A DNA stretch of 64,000 bases, from the NCBI GenBank assembly GCA_964405335.1, contig CAYONP010000015.1:1-64000 (forward strand), in the 5' to 3' direction. The notes under the pieces were generated by a model. That model made no database searches, was not told the DNA's origin, and saw only the letters and a list, made by a program, of their open reading frames with translations. The translations under genes and the position numbers were made by a program. This stretch comes from CAYONP01 sp964405335. Lineage in GTDB: Bacteria; Armatimonadota; UBA10988. Each line of letters begins with the position of its first letter. The first letter of the stretch is position 1. This document shows positions 48,918 to 60,500 of this stretch, in pieces.

Positions 48918-51377
48918 TCAGAACGGGTTGCCAAAGCCGAAGTGCAGCTTGCCCTCACCACTGCCGCCAAAGCCCAGGTCGAGCCGCAGCGGGCCGATCG
49001 GCGTAACCACCCGCAGGCCGACGCCGACGGCCGTGGCCAGGTCGTTGAGGAAATCGACGTCCTCGCCCTCGCGCCAGGCCCGGCCGGCGTCGAAGAAGAC
49101 CACCGCGCCGAGGTTGTTCTGGAACTGCCGCCGCAGCTCGAGGTTGAACAGGAAGGCGCGACTGCCGAAGAACTCGTCCTCCTCGTACCCGCGCAGCGTG
49201 TCCGAGCCGCCAATCAAGTAGCTCTGGCTGAACGGCAGCCGGCCGGTCGAAAAGCCGTACATCCCGCGCAGGGCCAGCACCCAGGCCGACCGCTCCCGCC
49301 GGCTGATCTCGACCGTCTCACCAAACAGCGGGAAGTACTGCCGCAGCTCGACCCGGTACTTGGTGAAGTTGTTGTCGCCACCCAGACCGGCGATCTCGAC
49401 CGTGCCCGAACGATACCCGCCGCTGGTCGAATCGAACGGAAAGTCGCGCGTGTCGTGGTTGATGCCCAGCGTGATCGACGAGGTCGTGTCGCTGTTCAGA
49501 TCCTGGAACGGAAAGGCCGGCAACGAGGGCAGCAGCGAGCCACGCCGCTCGGTGGTCACGTTCTGGAAGGTATACTGCACCGAGCCGCGCAGCGAGGGCA
49601 TCAGTGGCCGTGAGAAACGGATCTCGCCGCCGCGACGCGTCTGGTCGAAACGCGTCCGGTTGCTCGAAAACGCGCCCAGGCCCGAGGCGCCGGTGCGGTC
49701 CTCGGTGTTGTACAGCCGGAAACTCAGCTCGCTCCCCGCGCCGTCGAGCAGCGGCCAGAAGTACTCGCCCGAGAAGTCGAACCGGCCACCGAACTCGACC
49801 CGCCCGGCGACGTGCTGTGCCAGGCCCCAGAGGTTGCTCTCCGACACCTCGACATAGCCGACTAGGCCGAACCGTGACGAGATCCCACCGCCGGCGCCGA
49901 TGTTCCCCGTCCGCTTCTCGATCACGTTGAAGGTGATGTTGATCACGTTCGGATCAGCCGGGTCGATCTCCGTGCCGCCAACCTCGAACACCTCGAGGAT
50001 GTTCAGGCGGTTGATCTCCCGCAGATCGTCCTGGATGGTGTTACGGTTGTAGGGGTCGCCCGACTTGGTCCGCATGTAGGCGCGGAACACCCGCTCGCTG
50101 GTCCGCGGCCGCGCGTCGCCCCAGTCGAACGCGATGGTCCCGACATGGATCTCATCGATGTCGACATGGACCACGACGGTCTGGTCGGGCTGTACGGTCA
50201 GGAACTGCGGCGCGTCGTCGCCGACGCTCAGGCTGGGGAAGGCGAGAAAGCCCTGACTGTCATACGCCTCGCTCAGCCGTCGCAGCTCGGGCGCGACGCG
50301 GTCGGGCGAGGTGTTGAGCACCTCGCCGGCGCGCAGGTAGACCAGCGCGCCGAGCAGCGTCTCGGTCGGGACCAGCTCGTTGCCCTGCACGCGCACCTCG
50401 GCGATGACCGGGTTCTCGACCAGCTCGAAATAGACCGTGACGGTGCGCTCTTCGAGGTCGGGCTGCGGCACTACCCGCGAGGCCACGCCGCCGGCCGGCA
50501 GCGGATAGCCGTAGGCCAGCAGGCGCTCGCGGTCGGACGAGAAGTAGAACCAGCCGAGCTGGTGCAGCGCGTCCTCGTCGGCGCGGATCTGCTCGAGATT
50601 GTAGACCTGGCCGACCTGCGTCTGGATGACCGACCGCACCACCTCTTCGGCAATCCTCCGCAAGCCGCGGATTTCGACCGCCGTGATGCGCAATTCCTCG
50701 TCGGGGATGAGCGGCTCGTCGACCTGGCCGCCCGGCTGCGTCACGCCCGGCTGGTCGACCCCGCCGGGCCGCGGCTCATCGGCGCCCTCGGCAATCACCT
50801 TGATGTGCACGACGACCCCGCCGGTGGGCGTCTCCTCGAACCACGGCGGCGACTCGCCCGGCGCCGGTAGTTGGCAGGTGACGGTCCGCCCGCGGGCGCG
50901 AAAGATGGCTTCGATATCGCGCAGCGACCGGCGCACGTTGGCCAGGTTGGTGTTCAGCGGCCGGCCCTCGCGCAGGTAGGTCACCTCCTCGGCCAGCACC
51001 TCGCGCGGCAGGATCAGGCCGCCGATCAGGTCGATCCGCTCAATCACCGGGTTCTCGACCAGCCGGATGTGGATCTCGAGGTTGCCATCGGCATCGCGCC
51101 GGGTCTGGAACGACGAGGCGGTTTCCGGCCGCTCGGGGTTCCAATAGAACCAGCCCAGCTCGGCCAGTGCGTCGACCGCGGTGCGCAGCCGCGCGCTCTC
51201 GGTGGTGCGCGGGAGCGGCTGGCCGACCTCGAGCCCAAGCGCCCCGCGGACGAGGCCCTCGTCGATCAACCGCAGACCGGTGATCTCGATCACGCTGATC
51301 ACCGGCCCAGCATCGTCGGCGCGGGCGGCGGCACAGAACACGGCCAGCACGGCCGCCAGGCGGGCGATAGGCCTCAC
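48918..51377 (-). CDS. bamA: Outer-membrane protein assembly factor BamA (Omp85)
   Basis: Inserts beta-barrel proteins into the outer membrane. The 819-aa protein has a signal peptide and five POTRA domains: starts near ISVIEITGLRLIDEG, VIERIDLIGGLILP, ITAVEIRGLRRIAEE, IAEVRVQGNELVPTE and GTIAFDWGDARPRT. A 16-stranded-type barrel from about residue 450 follows, with the Omp85 motif SDTLRGYEEDEFFGSR (the family's VRGF/Y element) and a terminal aromatic strand KLHFGFGNPF. The insert between POTRA 2 and 3 is Pro/Gly-rich (PGGVDQPGVTQPGG). GTG 51377 overlaps the sigma factor stop as GTGA and has GAGAGGTGAG upstream. Confidence 0.95.
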   Translation of the reverse strand: MRPIARLAAVLAVFCAAARADDAGPVISVIEITGLRLIDEGLVRGALGLEVGQPLPRTTESARLRTAVDALAELGWFYWNPERPETASSFQTRRDADGNLEIHIRLVENPVIERIDLIGGLILPREVLAEEVTYLREGRPLNTNLANVRRSLRDIEAIFRARGRTVTCQLPAPGESPPWFEETPTGGVVVHIKVIAEGADEPRPGGVDQPGVTQPGGQVDEPLIPDEELRITAVEIRGLRRIAEEVVRSVIQTQVGQVYNLEQIRADEDALHQLGWFYFSSDRERLLAYGYPLPAGGVASRVVPQPDLEERTVTVYFELVENPVIAEVRVQGNELVPTETLLGALVYLRAGEVLNTSPDRVAPELRRLSEAYDSQGFLAFPSLSVGDDAPQFLTVQPDQTVVVHVDIDEIHVGTIAFDWGDARPRTSERVFRAYMRTKSGDPYNRNTIQDDLREINRLNILEVFEVGGTEIDPADPNVINITFNVIEKRTGNIGAGGGISSRFGLVGYVEVSESNLWGLAQHVAGRVEFGGRFDFSGEYFWPLLDGAGSELSFRLYNTEDRTGASGLGAFSSNRTRFDQTRRGGEIRFSRPLMPSLRGSVQYTFQNVTTERRGSLLPSLPAFPFQDLNSDTTSSITLGINHDTRDFPFDSTSGGYRSGTVEIAGLGGDNNFTKYRVELRQYFPLFGETVEISRRERSAWVLALRGMYGFSTGRLPFSQSYLIGGSDTLRGYEEDEFFGSRAFLFNLELRRQFQNNLGAVVFFDAGRAWREGEDVDFLNDLATAVGVGLRVVTPIGPLRLDLGFGGSGEGKLHFGFGNPF

Positions 51378-52021
51378 GTCTCACCTCTCGATGGCCGCCT
51401 GCCCGTGCGGCCCAGCCCGGACGCGGGGGGAGCGTCGTCGCCCTGGAGATACGGCCGCAACCGCTCGCGGAGGTGCGACCGGGCGCGGAACAAGCGCGAT
51501 TTGACCGCCTCGAGCGAGATGCCGATCACCTCCGCCATCTCACGGTATGACAGGCCCTGGATGTCGCGCAGGATGACCACCAGGCGGAAGTCGGGCGGCA
51601 GATTGTCGATCTCTTCGTTGACAATCTCGCGCAGTTCGGCCCGCTCGAGCAGCCGCTCGGGCGCGAAGCTCAGGTCGGGCACGTCACGGGTCAGGTTATC
51701 CTCGAGGTCGACCGGATCATCGAGCGACCCGCCGGCGACGTTGCCGACGCGCGAGATCTGCTTCATCCGGTTCTTGCACCGATTGACCGCGATGCGGAAC
51801 AACCAGGTGTAGATCTTCGAGTCGCCGCGGAAGCTCGGCAGCGCGCGATAGGCCTGGACAAACACATCCTGGGTCAGGTCGCTGGCCTCGTCGAAGTCGC
51901 CGGTCATGCGCAACAGCACGTTGAAGATCTTCTTCTGGTAGCGGTCCAGAAGAACATCGAACGGGAGCCTGGCTTCGCCCTCGCCGCCCCAGCCGCCGCC
52001 GGGCCCGATGGGCTCGCTCAT
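51374..52021 (-). CDS. ECF-type RNA polymerase sigma factor
   Basis: A 215-aa sigma-70-family factor with region 2 (FNVLLRMTGDFDEASDLTQDVFVQAYR, of which DLTQDVFVQAYR is the core-binding signature) and SKIYTWLFRIAVNRCKNRMK. Region 4 is LPPDFRLVVILRDIQGLSYR, EMAEVIGISLEAVKSRLFRA. No zinc-binding anti-sigma gene is adjacent. It is coupled by GTGA overlap to bamA, suggesting linked expression. Start ATG 52021 versus GTG 52027 is open; both have weak ribosome-binding sites. Confidence 0.9.
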   Translation of the reverse strand: MSEPIGPGGGWGGEGEARLPFDVLLDRYQKKIFNVLLRMTGDFDEASDLTQDVFVQAYRALPSFRGDSKIYTWLFRIAVNRCKNRMKQISRVGNVAGGSLDDPVDLEDNLTRDVPDLSFAPERLLERAELREIVNEEIDNLPPDFRLVVILRDIQGLSYREMAEVIGISLEAVKSRLFRARSHLRERLRPYLQGDDAPPASGLGRTGRRPSRGET

Positions 52022-52096
52022 GTCCACGGAAATCCGGCCCTTCCCGTCGCTGGTGTTCCGAGCGGCAACTGCCTCTCCTTCCCGGCCCGCGCCGGC

Positions 52097-53059
52097 TCAG
52101 TCTCCGGTAACCTGCCGCAGGTCGCCACCCGACGGGTCCATCAGCCAGATCTGCCACCACCCATCCCGCGACGAGGTGAACGCGATGGCGCTGCCGTCCG
52201 GGCTGTAGACCGGATCCCCGTTGTGGTCGCGCGTGTCGGTCAACTGGACCAAATCCGTGCCGTCGGCGTCGATCCGCCAGATGTTCCAGTTGCCGTCCCA
52301 GCGCTCGAAGGCCAACTGCAGCCCGTCGGGCGACCAGGTCGGCGTGCCGTCGCTGATGTTCGAGTCGGGCTCGTCCTTGCGGGTCAACTGCAGCGGATTG
52401 CCGCCCGACGCGTCCATCACCCAGATGTCGAAGTTGCCCCGGTCCTGGCTCGAGGCAAACGCAATCCGCGAGCCGTCGGCGCTGGCCCGCGGCGACGCTT
52501 CGTCCGACGGCAGGCTGGTCAACGGCACCAACCCCGTGCCGTCGACGCCGATCCGCCAGATATCGGCCGTGCCGCTGCGCGCCGAAATGAACAGAATCGA
52601 CCGGCCATCGGGCATCCACGACGGCGTGGTGTCGGTGGCGCGGTCAAAGGTCAACTGCCGCCGGCCGGTGCCGTCGAGGTTCATCACCCAGACATCGAAC
52701 TGGCCGTCCTCGCCGGCGACATAGGCAATCTGCGTGCCGTCGGGCGAGACCGCCGGGTAGAAGTCCGGCCCGCGACCCGGCGGCGTGATTCGCGTCGGCA
52801 GCGCGCCGTTGGCGTTGATCCGCCAGATGGTGCCGGTGTCGAACGCGCCGATGGTGTTGGTGAACCGGTCGCTCGGCGTGGACAGGTTCTGCGAGTAGAC
52901 GATCACCCCGCCGGCGGGCGGCACCCAGCTCGGCGTGCGGCCCCAGATGAAGTCTCCGGCGCCGCCGTCGCTGCACGCGGCGGCGGCGGCCAGCAGCACC
53001 GCCGCGGCGGCGAGATAGGCCGCTCGCGCCACGATGCCGCACCGGATCCGACTGCCCAT
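52097..53059 (-). CDS. TolB-like beta-propeller lipoprotein
   Basis: A 320-aa lipoprotein: signal peptide with lipobox AAAAAC (Cys about residue 29), then repeated propeller blades with SPDGTQIAYVAG, MPDGRSILFISA, SPDGLQLAFERW and SPDGSAIAFTSS, each followed by DIW-like turns (FDVWVMNLDGTGRRQLTF, WNIWRIDADGTDLVQLT). This is the TolB/WD40-like (PD40) repeat pattern. BamB also uses a propeller in the Bam complex, so a helper role in outer-membrane assembly is possible but inferred. ATG 53059 has GGAGG five bases upstream. Confidence 0.8.
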   Translation of the reverse strand: MGSRIRCGIVARAAYLAAAAVLLAAAAACSDGGAGDFIWGRTPSWVPPAGGVIVYSQNLSTPSDRFTNTIGAFDTGTIWRINANGALPTRITPPGRGPDFYPAVSPDGTQIAYVAGEDGQFDVWVMNLDGTGRRQLTFDRATDTTPSWMPDGRSILFISARSGTADIWRIGVDGTGLVPLTSLPSDEASPRASADGSRIAFASSQDRGNFDIWVMDASGGNPLQLTRKDEPDSNISDGTPTWSPDGLQLAFERWDGNWNIWRIDADGTDLVQLTDTRDHNGDPVYSPDGSAIAFTSSRDGWWQIWLMDPSGGDLRQVTGD

Positions 53060-53072
53060 GGTCACCTCCGCG

Positions 53073-54485
53073 CTAGGGAATCGGCCCCCAGGCCGGCTCC
53101 GTGTCGCCCGACGAGGAGAAGCTCAACTCGAACGCCTCGCCGTCGAACTGGCCGCGAAACAGGTTGGTCAGACGCTCCCGCTCGCGGTTGCTCGAGAACA
53201 CGAACGACGAGCCGTCCGGCGCGACCGACGGGTCGCGGCTGCGGTCGCCACCGCCGATCAGCTCGCGCTCGCCGCTGCCGGTGCCCGAAATCGAGCGAAT
53301 CGACGTCTCGCCGCTCGATTCACGCGTGTGCAGGATTCGCCCGTCGGGGTGGTAGGCCGGCGCGCCGCGCGCGTCGCGGTCCTCGGTCAGCCGCCGCAGG
53401 CCGGCGCCGTCGGCGCCGATGGTGAACAACTGCCGCCGCGTCCGCGGCACGCCTTGCCGCTCGTCGACCACCGCCGTGCCGCCGAAGGTGTAGCTGATCA
53501 GCACCGACTCACCGGCCACCGTGCCGCGACTGAAGTCAATCACCCCGTCGGTGGCGCTCTGCACCCTGAACTCGCTCGCCTCGAGCGGCGTCCGCGCGGC
53601 GTCGTCGCGCGTCACGGTCACGCTGTCGGCGTCGATCGGCCGGTTGCGCACCTGCACCAGCGCGGTGCGGGTGGTGCCGACAAAGGCCAGCATCGTGCCG
53701 TCGGGCGACCAGGCCGGCTCGTCGATCGCCGAGCCGTCGGCCAGCGGTTCGGTTTCACTGCCGTCGGCCAGCAGGCGGATGATCAGCCGCGCGAGCTGGT
53801 CGGCGCCGGCGGCGACGAAGGCCAGCCGGGTGCCGTCGGGGCTGAACGCCGGATGCGCCTCGGCACGCTCGGCGGTGGCGGTCAGGTTGACCGTCGTGCC
53901 GGGCACCACGCCGTCGGCATCGAGCGCGCAGGCGAAGATGTCGTCGAGCCCGCCCTCGCCCGGCGCGGCCCAGGCGAGCTGCGTGCCGTCGCTCGAGATC
54001 GTCGGGCTGTGGCCACCGCCGTCGGTCACCCGGGTCACGTTCTCGCCCCAGTCGAGGCAGAGGTAGACCTCACGGCGGAAGTCGGTCCGGTCGCTGACAA
54101 AGGCGATCCGGCTGCGCGGACCGCCAAGGGTGCGGAAGCGGTAACGCCGGCCGTGGCCGCTGACCTCGAAGGTGTACAGCGTGTTGGCGGTCAGGCCCTC
54201 GATCTCGACCCGGTGCGTGGTGCCCGCGGCGCCGGTCGCCGTCTGGCTGCCGGCGGCACTGCTCAGCCGCACCTGGCTGACGCCGGCGACGCGGCTGAGC
54301 CAGGTGATCAGCGCGCGGGTGTCGGTGACCGTGACGGCGATGTCGCGGACGTCGAGCAGGTCGACGCGCACCCCCTCGTCGAAGGCGAGTTCTTCGTCGC
54401 CGCAGCCGGCGAGCAGCGCGACGAGTCCGGCGATGGCCAACAGGAGATGACCCGCCCGCCTCAGCCGTCGCAGGGTCCGTCGCAT
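53073..54485 (-). CDS. Lipoprotein with fibronectin-III-like and TolB-like propeller domains
   Basis: A 470-aa lipoprotein with lipobox LVALLAGCGDEE (Cys about residue 25), an FN3-like domain at about residues 40-120 (VTVTDTRALITWLSRVAGVS, EGLTANTLYTFEVSGHG) and a propeller with SSDGTQLAWAAP, SPDGTRLAFVAAG, SPDGTMLAFVG and APDGSSFVFSSN blades. It is encoded between tamB and the shorter propeller lipoprotein (13 bp gap), so the pair look like related partners. Start ATG 54485 follows GGGAG at nine bases. Function unknown. Confidence 0.78.
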   Translation of the reverse strand: MRRTLRRLRRAGHLLLAIAGLVALLAGCGDEELAFDEGVRVDLLDVRDIAVTVTDTRALITWLSRVAGVSQVRLSSAAGSQTATGAAGTTHRVEIEGLTANTLYTFEVSGHGRRYRFRTLGGPRSRIAFVSDRTDFRREVYLCLDWGENVTRVTDGGGHSPTISSDGTQLAWAAPGEGGLDDIFACALDADGVVPGTTVNLTATAERAEAHPAFSPDGTRLAFVAAGADQLARLIIRLLADGSETEPLADGSAIDEPAWSPDGTMLAFVGTTRTALVQVRNRPIDADSVTVTRDDAARTPLEASEFRVQSATDGVIDFSRGTVAGESVLISYTFGGTAVVDERQGVPRTRRQLFTIGADGAGLRRLTEDRDARGAPAYHPDGRILHTRESSGETSIRSISGTGSGERELIGGGDRSRDPSVAPDGSSFVFSSNRERERLTNLFRGQFDGEAFELSFSSSGDTEPAWGPIP

Positions 54486-54516
54486 CCGGGGTCTCCCATC
54501 GTCGGCGCAGTATACC

Positions 54517-57500
54517 TCAGAACTGGGCGCTGTACTCTGTGCCGAGCCGGAAATCGCCGAAGGTGTCGATCTGCGCTCCGACACTGACTCCGTGGGCGAG
54601 TCGGTAGTCGAGCCGGAAGGTCTGTTTCTGCAGCCGGCCACCCACCTCGACCAGCACGGTGACGAACAGCCGGTCGCCCGGATCGAGGTACTGCCCCGCC
54701 TCGATGTCGAAGCTCCCGTCGAGGTTGTACTCGAAGCGCAGAACATCCAGCCCGAGCGCCTCGCGGAACTCCTCGAGCAAGGGGCTCAGCGCCACGCCGA
54801 GCGCCGCCTGCAGCGCCACGTTGGCCAGCTCGTCGCGGACGAACGACTGCAGGTTGCCCTCCTCGACCGCCTGGACGAACTCCTCGCGCCGCGAGAGCAG
54901 CGCGAAAATGCGCTGCTCGGGCAGTGGCGGCGAGCTCTTGGCGACCAGTTGCACATCGGTATCGATCGGCCGCTGCACGCCCGGCCGGACGGTGCCCCGG
55001 GCATCGAGCGTGACGTCGTAGCTTTCGCGGCGGTCACCCGTGTCGCGGACCACCGTCGTGGCGCTGGCGCGGAACGAGGCGAACGGCTCGAACACCGCGG
55101 TCTCGGCGTTGCGCCGGACCGAGAACCGCGCGTCGCCGCCGCGCAGCCTGATCTGGCTCTTGAGGAGCGACGCGCTCAGCCCGCCCTCGCCCAGGTTGGC
55201 CGTGCCGTCGAGCCGCAACTGCTGCGGCGTCTCGGTCAGCCGCACGCGCGCGCCGATCGGCACATCGACCGTCGGCACGCGCATGTGGATCCAGTTGTCC
55301 TCTTCGGCGGTGATCAGCACGTCGAGCTGCGGCGCCGCGGGCCAGGCCGGCGGCGCCGCGCCGCGCTCGGGCCGGCGGGCAAAGAGCGCGATGATGCCCT
55401 CGCGCAGCGTCGCGCCGAACAGCTCGACCTGCCCGCTCAGCGTCAGCGGCGGAGTCTGGCCGGCGCGGGTCTCGAGCGCCAGGTCGAGGCCGAGGTTCAC
55501 CTCGCCCACCGCGCCGCGCTCCAGGCGCACCGGGTAATAGACCCCGCCCTGCCGCTCCTTGGCCCGCGGGCGGAAACGCTCGGGAAACGCCGGCGGCGTC
55601 GCGCTGCCGGCGGCAATCACCGGCGTGCCCAGCCGCAGCGCGTAGTCGTTGGCCTGCCATTGCGCCGGGTCGGGGCTGCGGATGCCGACGTCGCCCTCGA
55701 TCACCACCAGCCCGCCATTGACCCAGCCCTCGACCCGCTCGACCATCACTCGCGTCAGCCAGCCGGCCGCCTGCTGCTCGGTCGCCAGGTCGTCGCGCGG
55801 CTGCAGAGCGACATCGAGGTTGAGGCCGACGATCCGCAGATCGCGCTGGAGCAGGCTCAGGTCGCGGCCCTCGAGTTCGAGCCGGACCGGGTTCTCGAGC
55901 AGCCGGTCGGCGGCCAGGTGCTGCAGGTCGACGCTGCCGCCCGGCGCGATGCGCAGCTCGCCACCGGGCCGGCCGTCGCCGCCGCTCAGCCGCGTGGCGA
56001 ACCGCTCGACGGTGAACCGGTTGTCGGCCACCCGGATGTCGACCTGCGTCTCGCGCAGGTCGAGCGCCGCCTCGACCCCCTCGGGCAGCGGCTCCGGTTC
56101 GGCCGGAACGGGTTCGGCCTCCGCCTCCGGCTCGGCCTCCGCCTCCGGCTCGGTCTCCGGTTCGGTCTCGGGCACGGCTTTGGCCACCACCAGGCGCGGC
56201 AGATCGCCGACGATCCGGCCGTCGAGGTCGGGATGCCGCGCCGTGCCGCCGAGGGTCAGGTCGACCGCGGCGCTGCCCTCGGCCAGGGCCAGCGAGGGCA
56301 GCACCGAGGCCAGTGCACCGGCGTCGCGCGACTCGAGGTGGAACGTCGCCGAGAGCGGCGTGTCGGGCTGCAGTTGGCCCACCAGCGCGGCGGCGCCGGT
56401 CGCCCCGGCCGCCGGCGTGCCGCCGAGCGGTAGCCGCGCGCTCAGCTCAGCGCTGAGCCCGCTGCCGGCCAGCGTGATGGTGCCCAGATCGAGTTCGTCC
56501 GGCGTGTAGATCAGCTCGGCGATGGTCAGGTGCTCGGCCGACCAGCCGTCGAGCCGCAGGTCGCGCAGGCTCAGGTCGACCAGCTCGATGCGCGGCGCCG
56601 CGAGGGTGCCGGTGATTACCGCCTGCAGCGACCCATCGCCGTCCAGCCCCTCGGCAACGGTCCAGGGCGCGTAGCGGCCCAGGTCGATGCGCCCGCTGAC
56701 CGCCTGCATCCGAACCAGCCCGTCGCGCCGGCCGGTGACCTCATCGCGGCGCAGGTCGACGTTGCCGAAGAGTTGGATGGTCTCCGCCGGCGGCGGGTCG
56801 AGCTCGGGCGTCGTCGGCCGGCCGATGACGGTCCGGACGACCAGGTCGGGCAGCGGCCGCGCGTCGGGTCCGGCGGCCAGGCCGACGGCGTCGAGCGACC
56901 AGTCGCCCAGCGGCCGGTCGGGCGTGCCGCTGAGCGATAGCGTGGTGCGCAGCTCGCCGCGCAGGGGTTCGGGCAGCCGCTTGGCCAGGTTGCCCAGGCG
57001 GACTTGCCAGCCGGCGGCGGCGCGATCTTCGGGCGCCCGCGAAATGGCCACCAGGAAGGCCCGCAGGCGGGCCCAGTCGAGCACCTCGAGTTCGGCGTTG
57101 AGGCGCATCGAATCGCCGAAGTTGCCGCCGTCGATCACCGCGCGGCAGCCGAACAGCTCGAACCGCTGCGAGTCGGCGAAGCCGAAGAACGACCGGCCGG
57201 CGATGGCGGTGATCAGCCGGTCGGGCACCGCCTCGCCGTTGATCACCAGGCCGTGGGTGCCGACCCGCACGTCGGCACGCGGGTCGGCCAGCTCGCCATA
57301 CAAATCGGCGTTGAGGGTGATGTAGCCCTCGGTCTGCAACGGCAGGCCGGTCAGCGCCACCAGGTCGTCGTAGTAGAGCTGGTCACTGGTCAGGTGCAGC
57401 TCGGCCACGCGGCGATCGCCGAGGTCGTCAATCCGGCTCGGCCGCGCCGGATCGATCCCGATCCGCGTCTCGCCGGCCAGTAGCTCGAGCCGGCGGATGG

Positions 57501-60500
57501 TCATCGCGTTGTCGGCCACGCGGCCGGCCAGGTCGATGCGGTCGAGCCGCTGCCCGGCGATGCGCAGCGAGCGCGCGCGGCCCGGCTCGCCGGCTGAGAG
57601 CGCGAAATCGCCGCGCATGGTCGACCAAATCGACGGCGGCGTCTCGCCCTCGGCGACCTCGACGCGGCCCGGTAGCCGGCCGGTGATCTCCGCGCTGCCG
57701 GTCAGTCGGCCGGCCGAATCGGCCAGCGCCGGCTGCTCGCCGACCAGCGGCAACGCCAGGGCCAGGTCGACCTCGAGCTCCTCGACCGCGGCGGAGAGTT
57801 GGGCCGAGCCGGTGGCAAAGTCGATCTGATCGAGGTTCGCCACGGCGCGCACCTGGTACGCCGGATCGACCAGTTCGACGGTGGTGCGCATCGCGTTGGG
57901 GCCGGTCTCGACCGAGTTGAGGCTCAGCCGGGCGAAGGGATAGCCGTAGAGCGAGCCGAAGCGGACGCTCCCCGTGCCGCCGAGCAGCGGCAGCCGGCGC
58001 GAGCCGCCGAGGTGGCCGGCGAAATCGAGCCGGCCGCTGAGCCGCTCGGGCCCCAGGTCGGGGATGAACCCCGCCACCGCGCCGAGGTCGAGGTTCTGGA
58101 TGTCGGCCGCCAGGTCGAGCAGGCCGTCGTCCTCGAGCCCGGCGCTGCCGCGCAGCTCGGCCCGCGCCCCGGTCTCGGCGTCCTCGAGCCGAGCCTGGTG
58201 CAGCACCAGCCGTTTGTCCTCGAAGGCGAAGCGCACCCGGCCGTCGCCCAGCGGCAGACCGTCGACACTCAGCGCGCCGAGCTCGAGCGCGCCCTGGACC
58301 CGCGGCACCTCTTCGCTGAGATGGACCGTCAGCTCGCCGTCGAGCGTGCCGTCGACCTCGCGCTGCTCGAGCCCGGCCAGGCCCATCTGGTTGAGCACCG
58401 CGAGCTCGATCGCCTCGACTTCGACGCCGGCGACGAAGTCGATCGGTTCGCCCGGCGTAATGGCCACCGCGCCGGAGCTGCGGATCTGCCCGCCGCGCAC
58501 GTCGGCGATGCCGTTGGTATAGGTGAAGACCTGGTCGAACAGATCGAACTCGAGCGCCACCCGGCGGAACGGCACGCCGTAATACTCGACCCGCGGCAGC
58601 TCGATGCTGCCGACCAGCTCGGGCGCGGTGGCCGGGCCGAGGATGTCGACCTCGACGCGGCCGGGCAGGTGGGCATAGAGCGTGCTCAGCGTCTCGGTCC
58701 GCGCCTTCTCGCTGAGGAAGGCGACCACCTGGCGCACGTTGACCGCGTCGCTGGCCAGGTGGAGCGCCAGCGAGAAGCTCTCGAGCAGCGACGGCCGCGG
58801 CTCCGGCTCGGGCTCGGGCGGCGGCAGCGCGCGGGGCGGGTCGAAGCCGATCAGGCTGAAGCCGGCCAGCCGCTCGACGGCCGCCACCACCTCGGCGGTG
58901 TCGGGCACCGAGCCGGCCAGCGAGCCGATGGCGCTGCCGCCGAGTTCGGCATCGGCCAGCAGCATCGCGCCACGCTGCTCGAACAACGGGTCACCGGCGC
59001 CCAGGCCGCGGTCCTCGACCATCGCGCGGGTCGGCTCGACGGTGATCAGCGGCAGGTCGAGGTTCATCGCCACGGCCACCGCCTCGCGCGGGCCGTGGAG
59101 CGTCACCCGTCCGCTGACCGGCTCCGGGGTGCGCAGCAGCGGCAGGTCGCGGGCGGTGAACGGGTCGAGCCGCGGGCCGTCGGGGTCGTCCGGCGGCGGC
59201 AGGCGCAGCTCGGCCAGCGTCGCGCCGAGGTCGACCTCGACCAGGTCGACGGCGAGGTCGAACCGCGGCTCGGGGAAGCCGTGCACCGCGCCGCGCAGCA
59301 CCACCTGTCCGCCGGCCAGGTCGGCCGTCAGGTCTTCGAAGACCACCTCGCGCGTGCTCAGGCTGAGCCCGCCGCGGAAGCCCGACAGCGGCCGATCGAG
59401 CAGGCGCAGCGGCAGCCCGCCGCCGGCGAAGCGGACGCCGCCGAACAGCTCGGGCTCGGCCTCGCCGGTGCGCACCAGGCGCAGCACCACGTCCATGCGC
59501 AGCGGCTGCACGCCGGACGGCCCGCCGGCCAGCAGCACCTGGCCGCCGACGCTCAGGTCGTCGAGCGGGCCATAGACCGACAGGTCGCTCGAGACCCGGT
59601 CGGCGGCGATGGTCTCGGCCAGGCCGGCGAGCGAGGGCAGCAGTTCGAACAGCGGCACCTCGCGCGAGCGGACCTGGAGATCGACCCGCAGCGGCCCGTC
59701 GGGGTCGGGCGGGGCGGGGCTGTCGCGCGGCTCGACGCGGACCAGCCGACCGCCGACCCGCCCGTCGGCCTCGGCGGTGAGCCGGTTCTCGGCCAGCGTG
59801 ACGCTACCGGTCAGGGCGGCAATCCGCGTGCCGGTCGACTCGATCCCGACGGCGGCGTCGAGCAGGTCAATGCGAGCCTGCTCGAGCCGATTCGCGGCGA
59901 TGGTCAGGTCTGCCCGCGCGCGGCCGCCGGCCAGCTCGTAGCCGCGGGCGACCAGCCGTGCCGGCAGGTCGATCCAACCGGCGGTGACGCCCTCGCCGGT
60001 GGTGATCCGCAGCCGCTCGGTCGAGCCGAGGATCCGCAGCCCGACGATGCGCAGCTCGCCCTCGCCGGTGATCTCGGGCGGCTCGTCCAGCGCCGAGGCC
60101 GCCTGCTCGAGCTCGGCCACGCTCAGCCGGTCGAGGTCGAGCGCCAGGTCGAGCAGCGTCGGCGTGCCAACAGTCACCTCGCCACGAACCCTGAACGGCG
60201 TGCCGGCGTCGCCGAGCCGGCCGCTGATTGCATCGAGCTCGGAGCCTTCGACAATCACCACCCGCCCGTCGCGGTGCAGGCGGAGCTGGCCGCGCAGGTC
60301 GTGCGCCGGCAGCCCCAGCCGGGCCACCCGCGCATGGCCGGCCGCGAGCGTCGCCGTGCCGTCGGCCGGCAGCTCGCCCTCGCCGCCGACGATCAGGTCG
60401 AGCTCGGCGCGCCCGCCGACCACCGTCGAACGATCGGCGCCCAGGGCCAGCGCCGGCACCGCCACCGGACCGCGCACCAGCAGTGCATCGAGCGGCCCGC

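Noticed and set aside
52022..52096. GGAAC upstream of the sigma factor as an autoregulated ECF promoter
   Set aside because: No matching -10 element at 16-17 bases; a GGAAC pentamer alone is weak in GC-rich DNA.
54486..54516. TATACT as a -10 element before the FN3-propeller lipoprotein gene
   Set aside because: No -35 or extended -10 at the right distance; the gene is probably cotranscribed with tamB.
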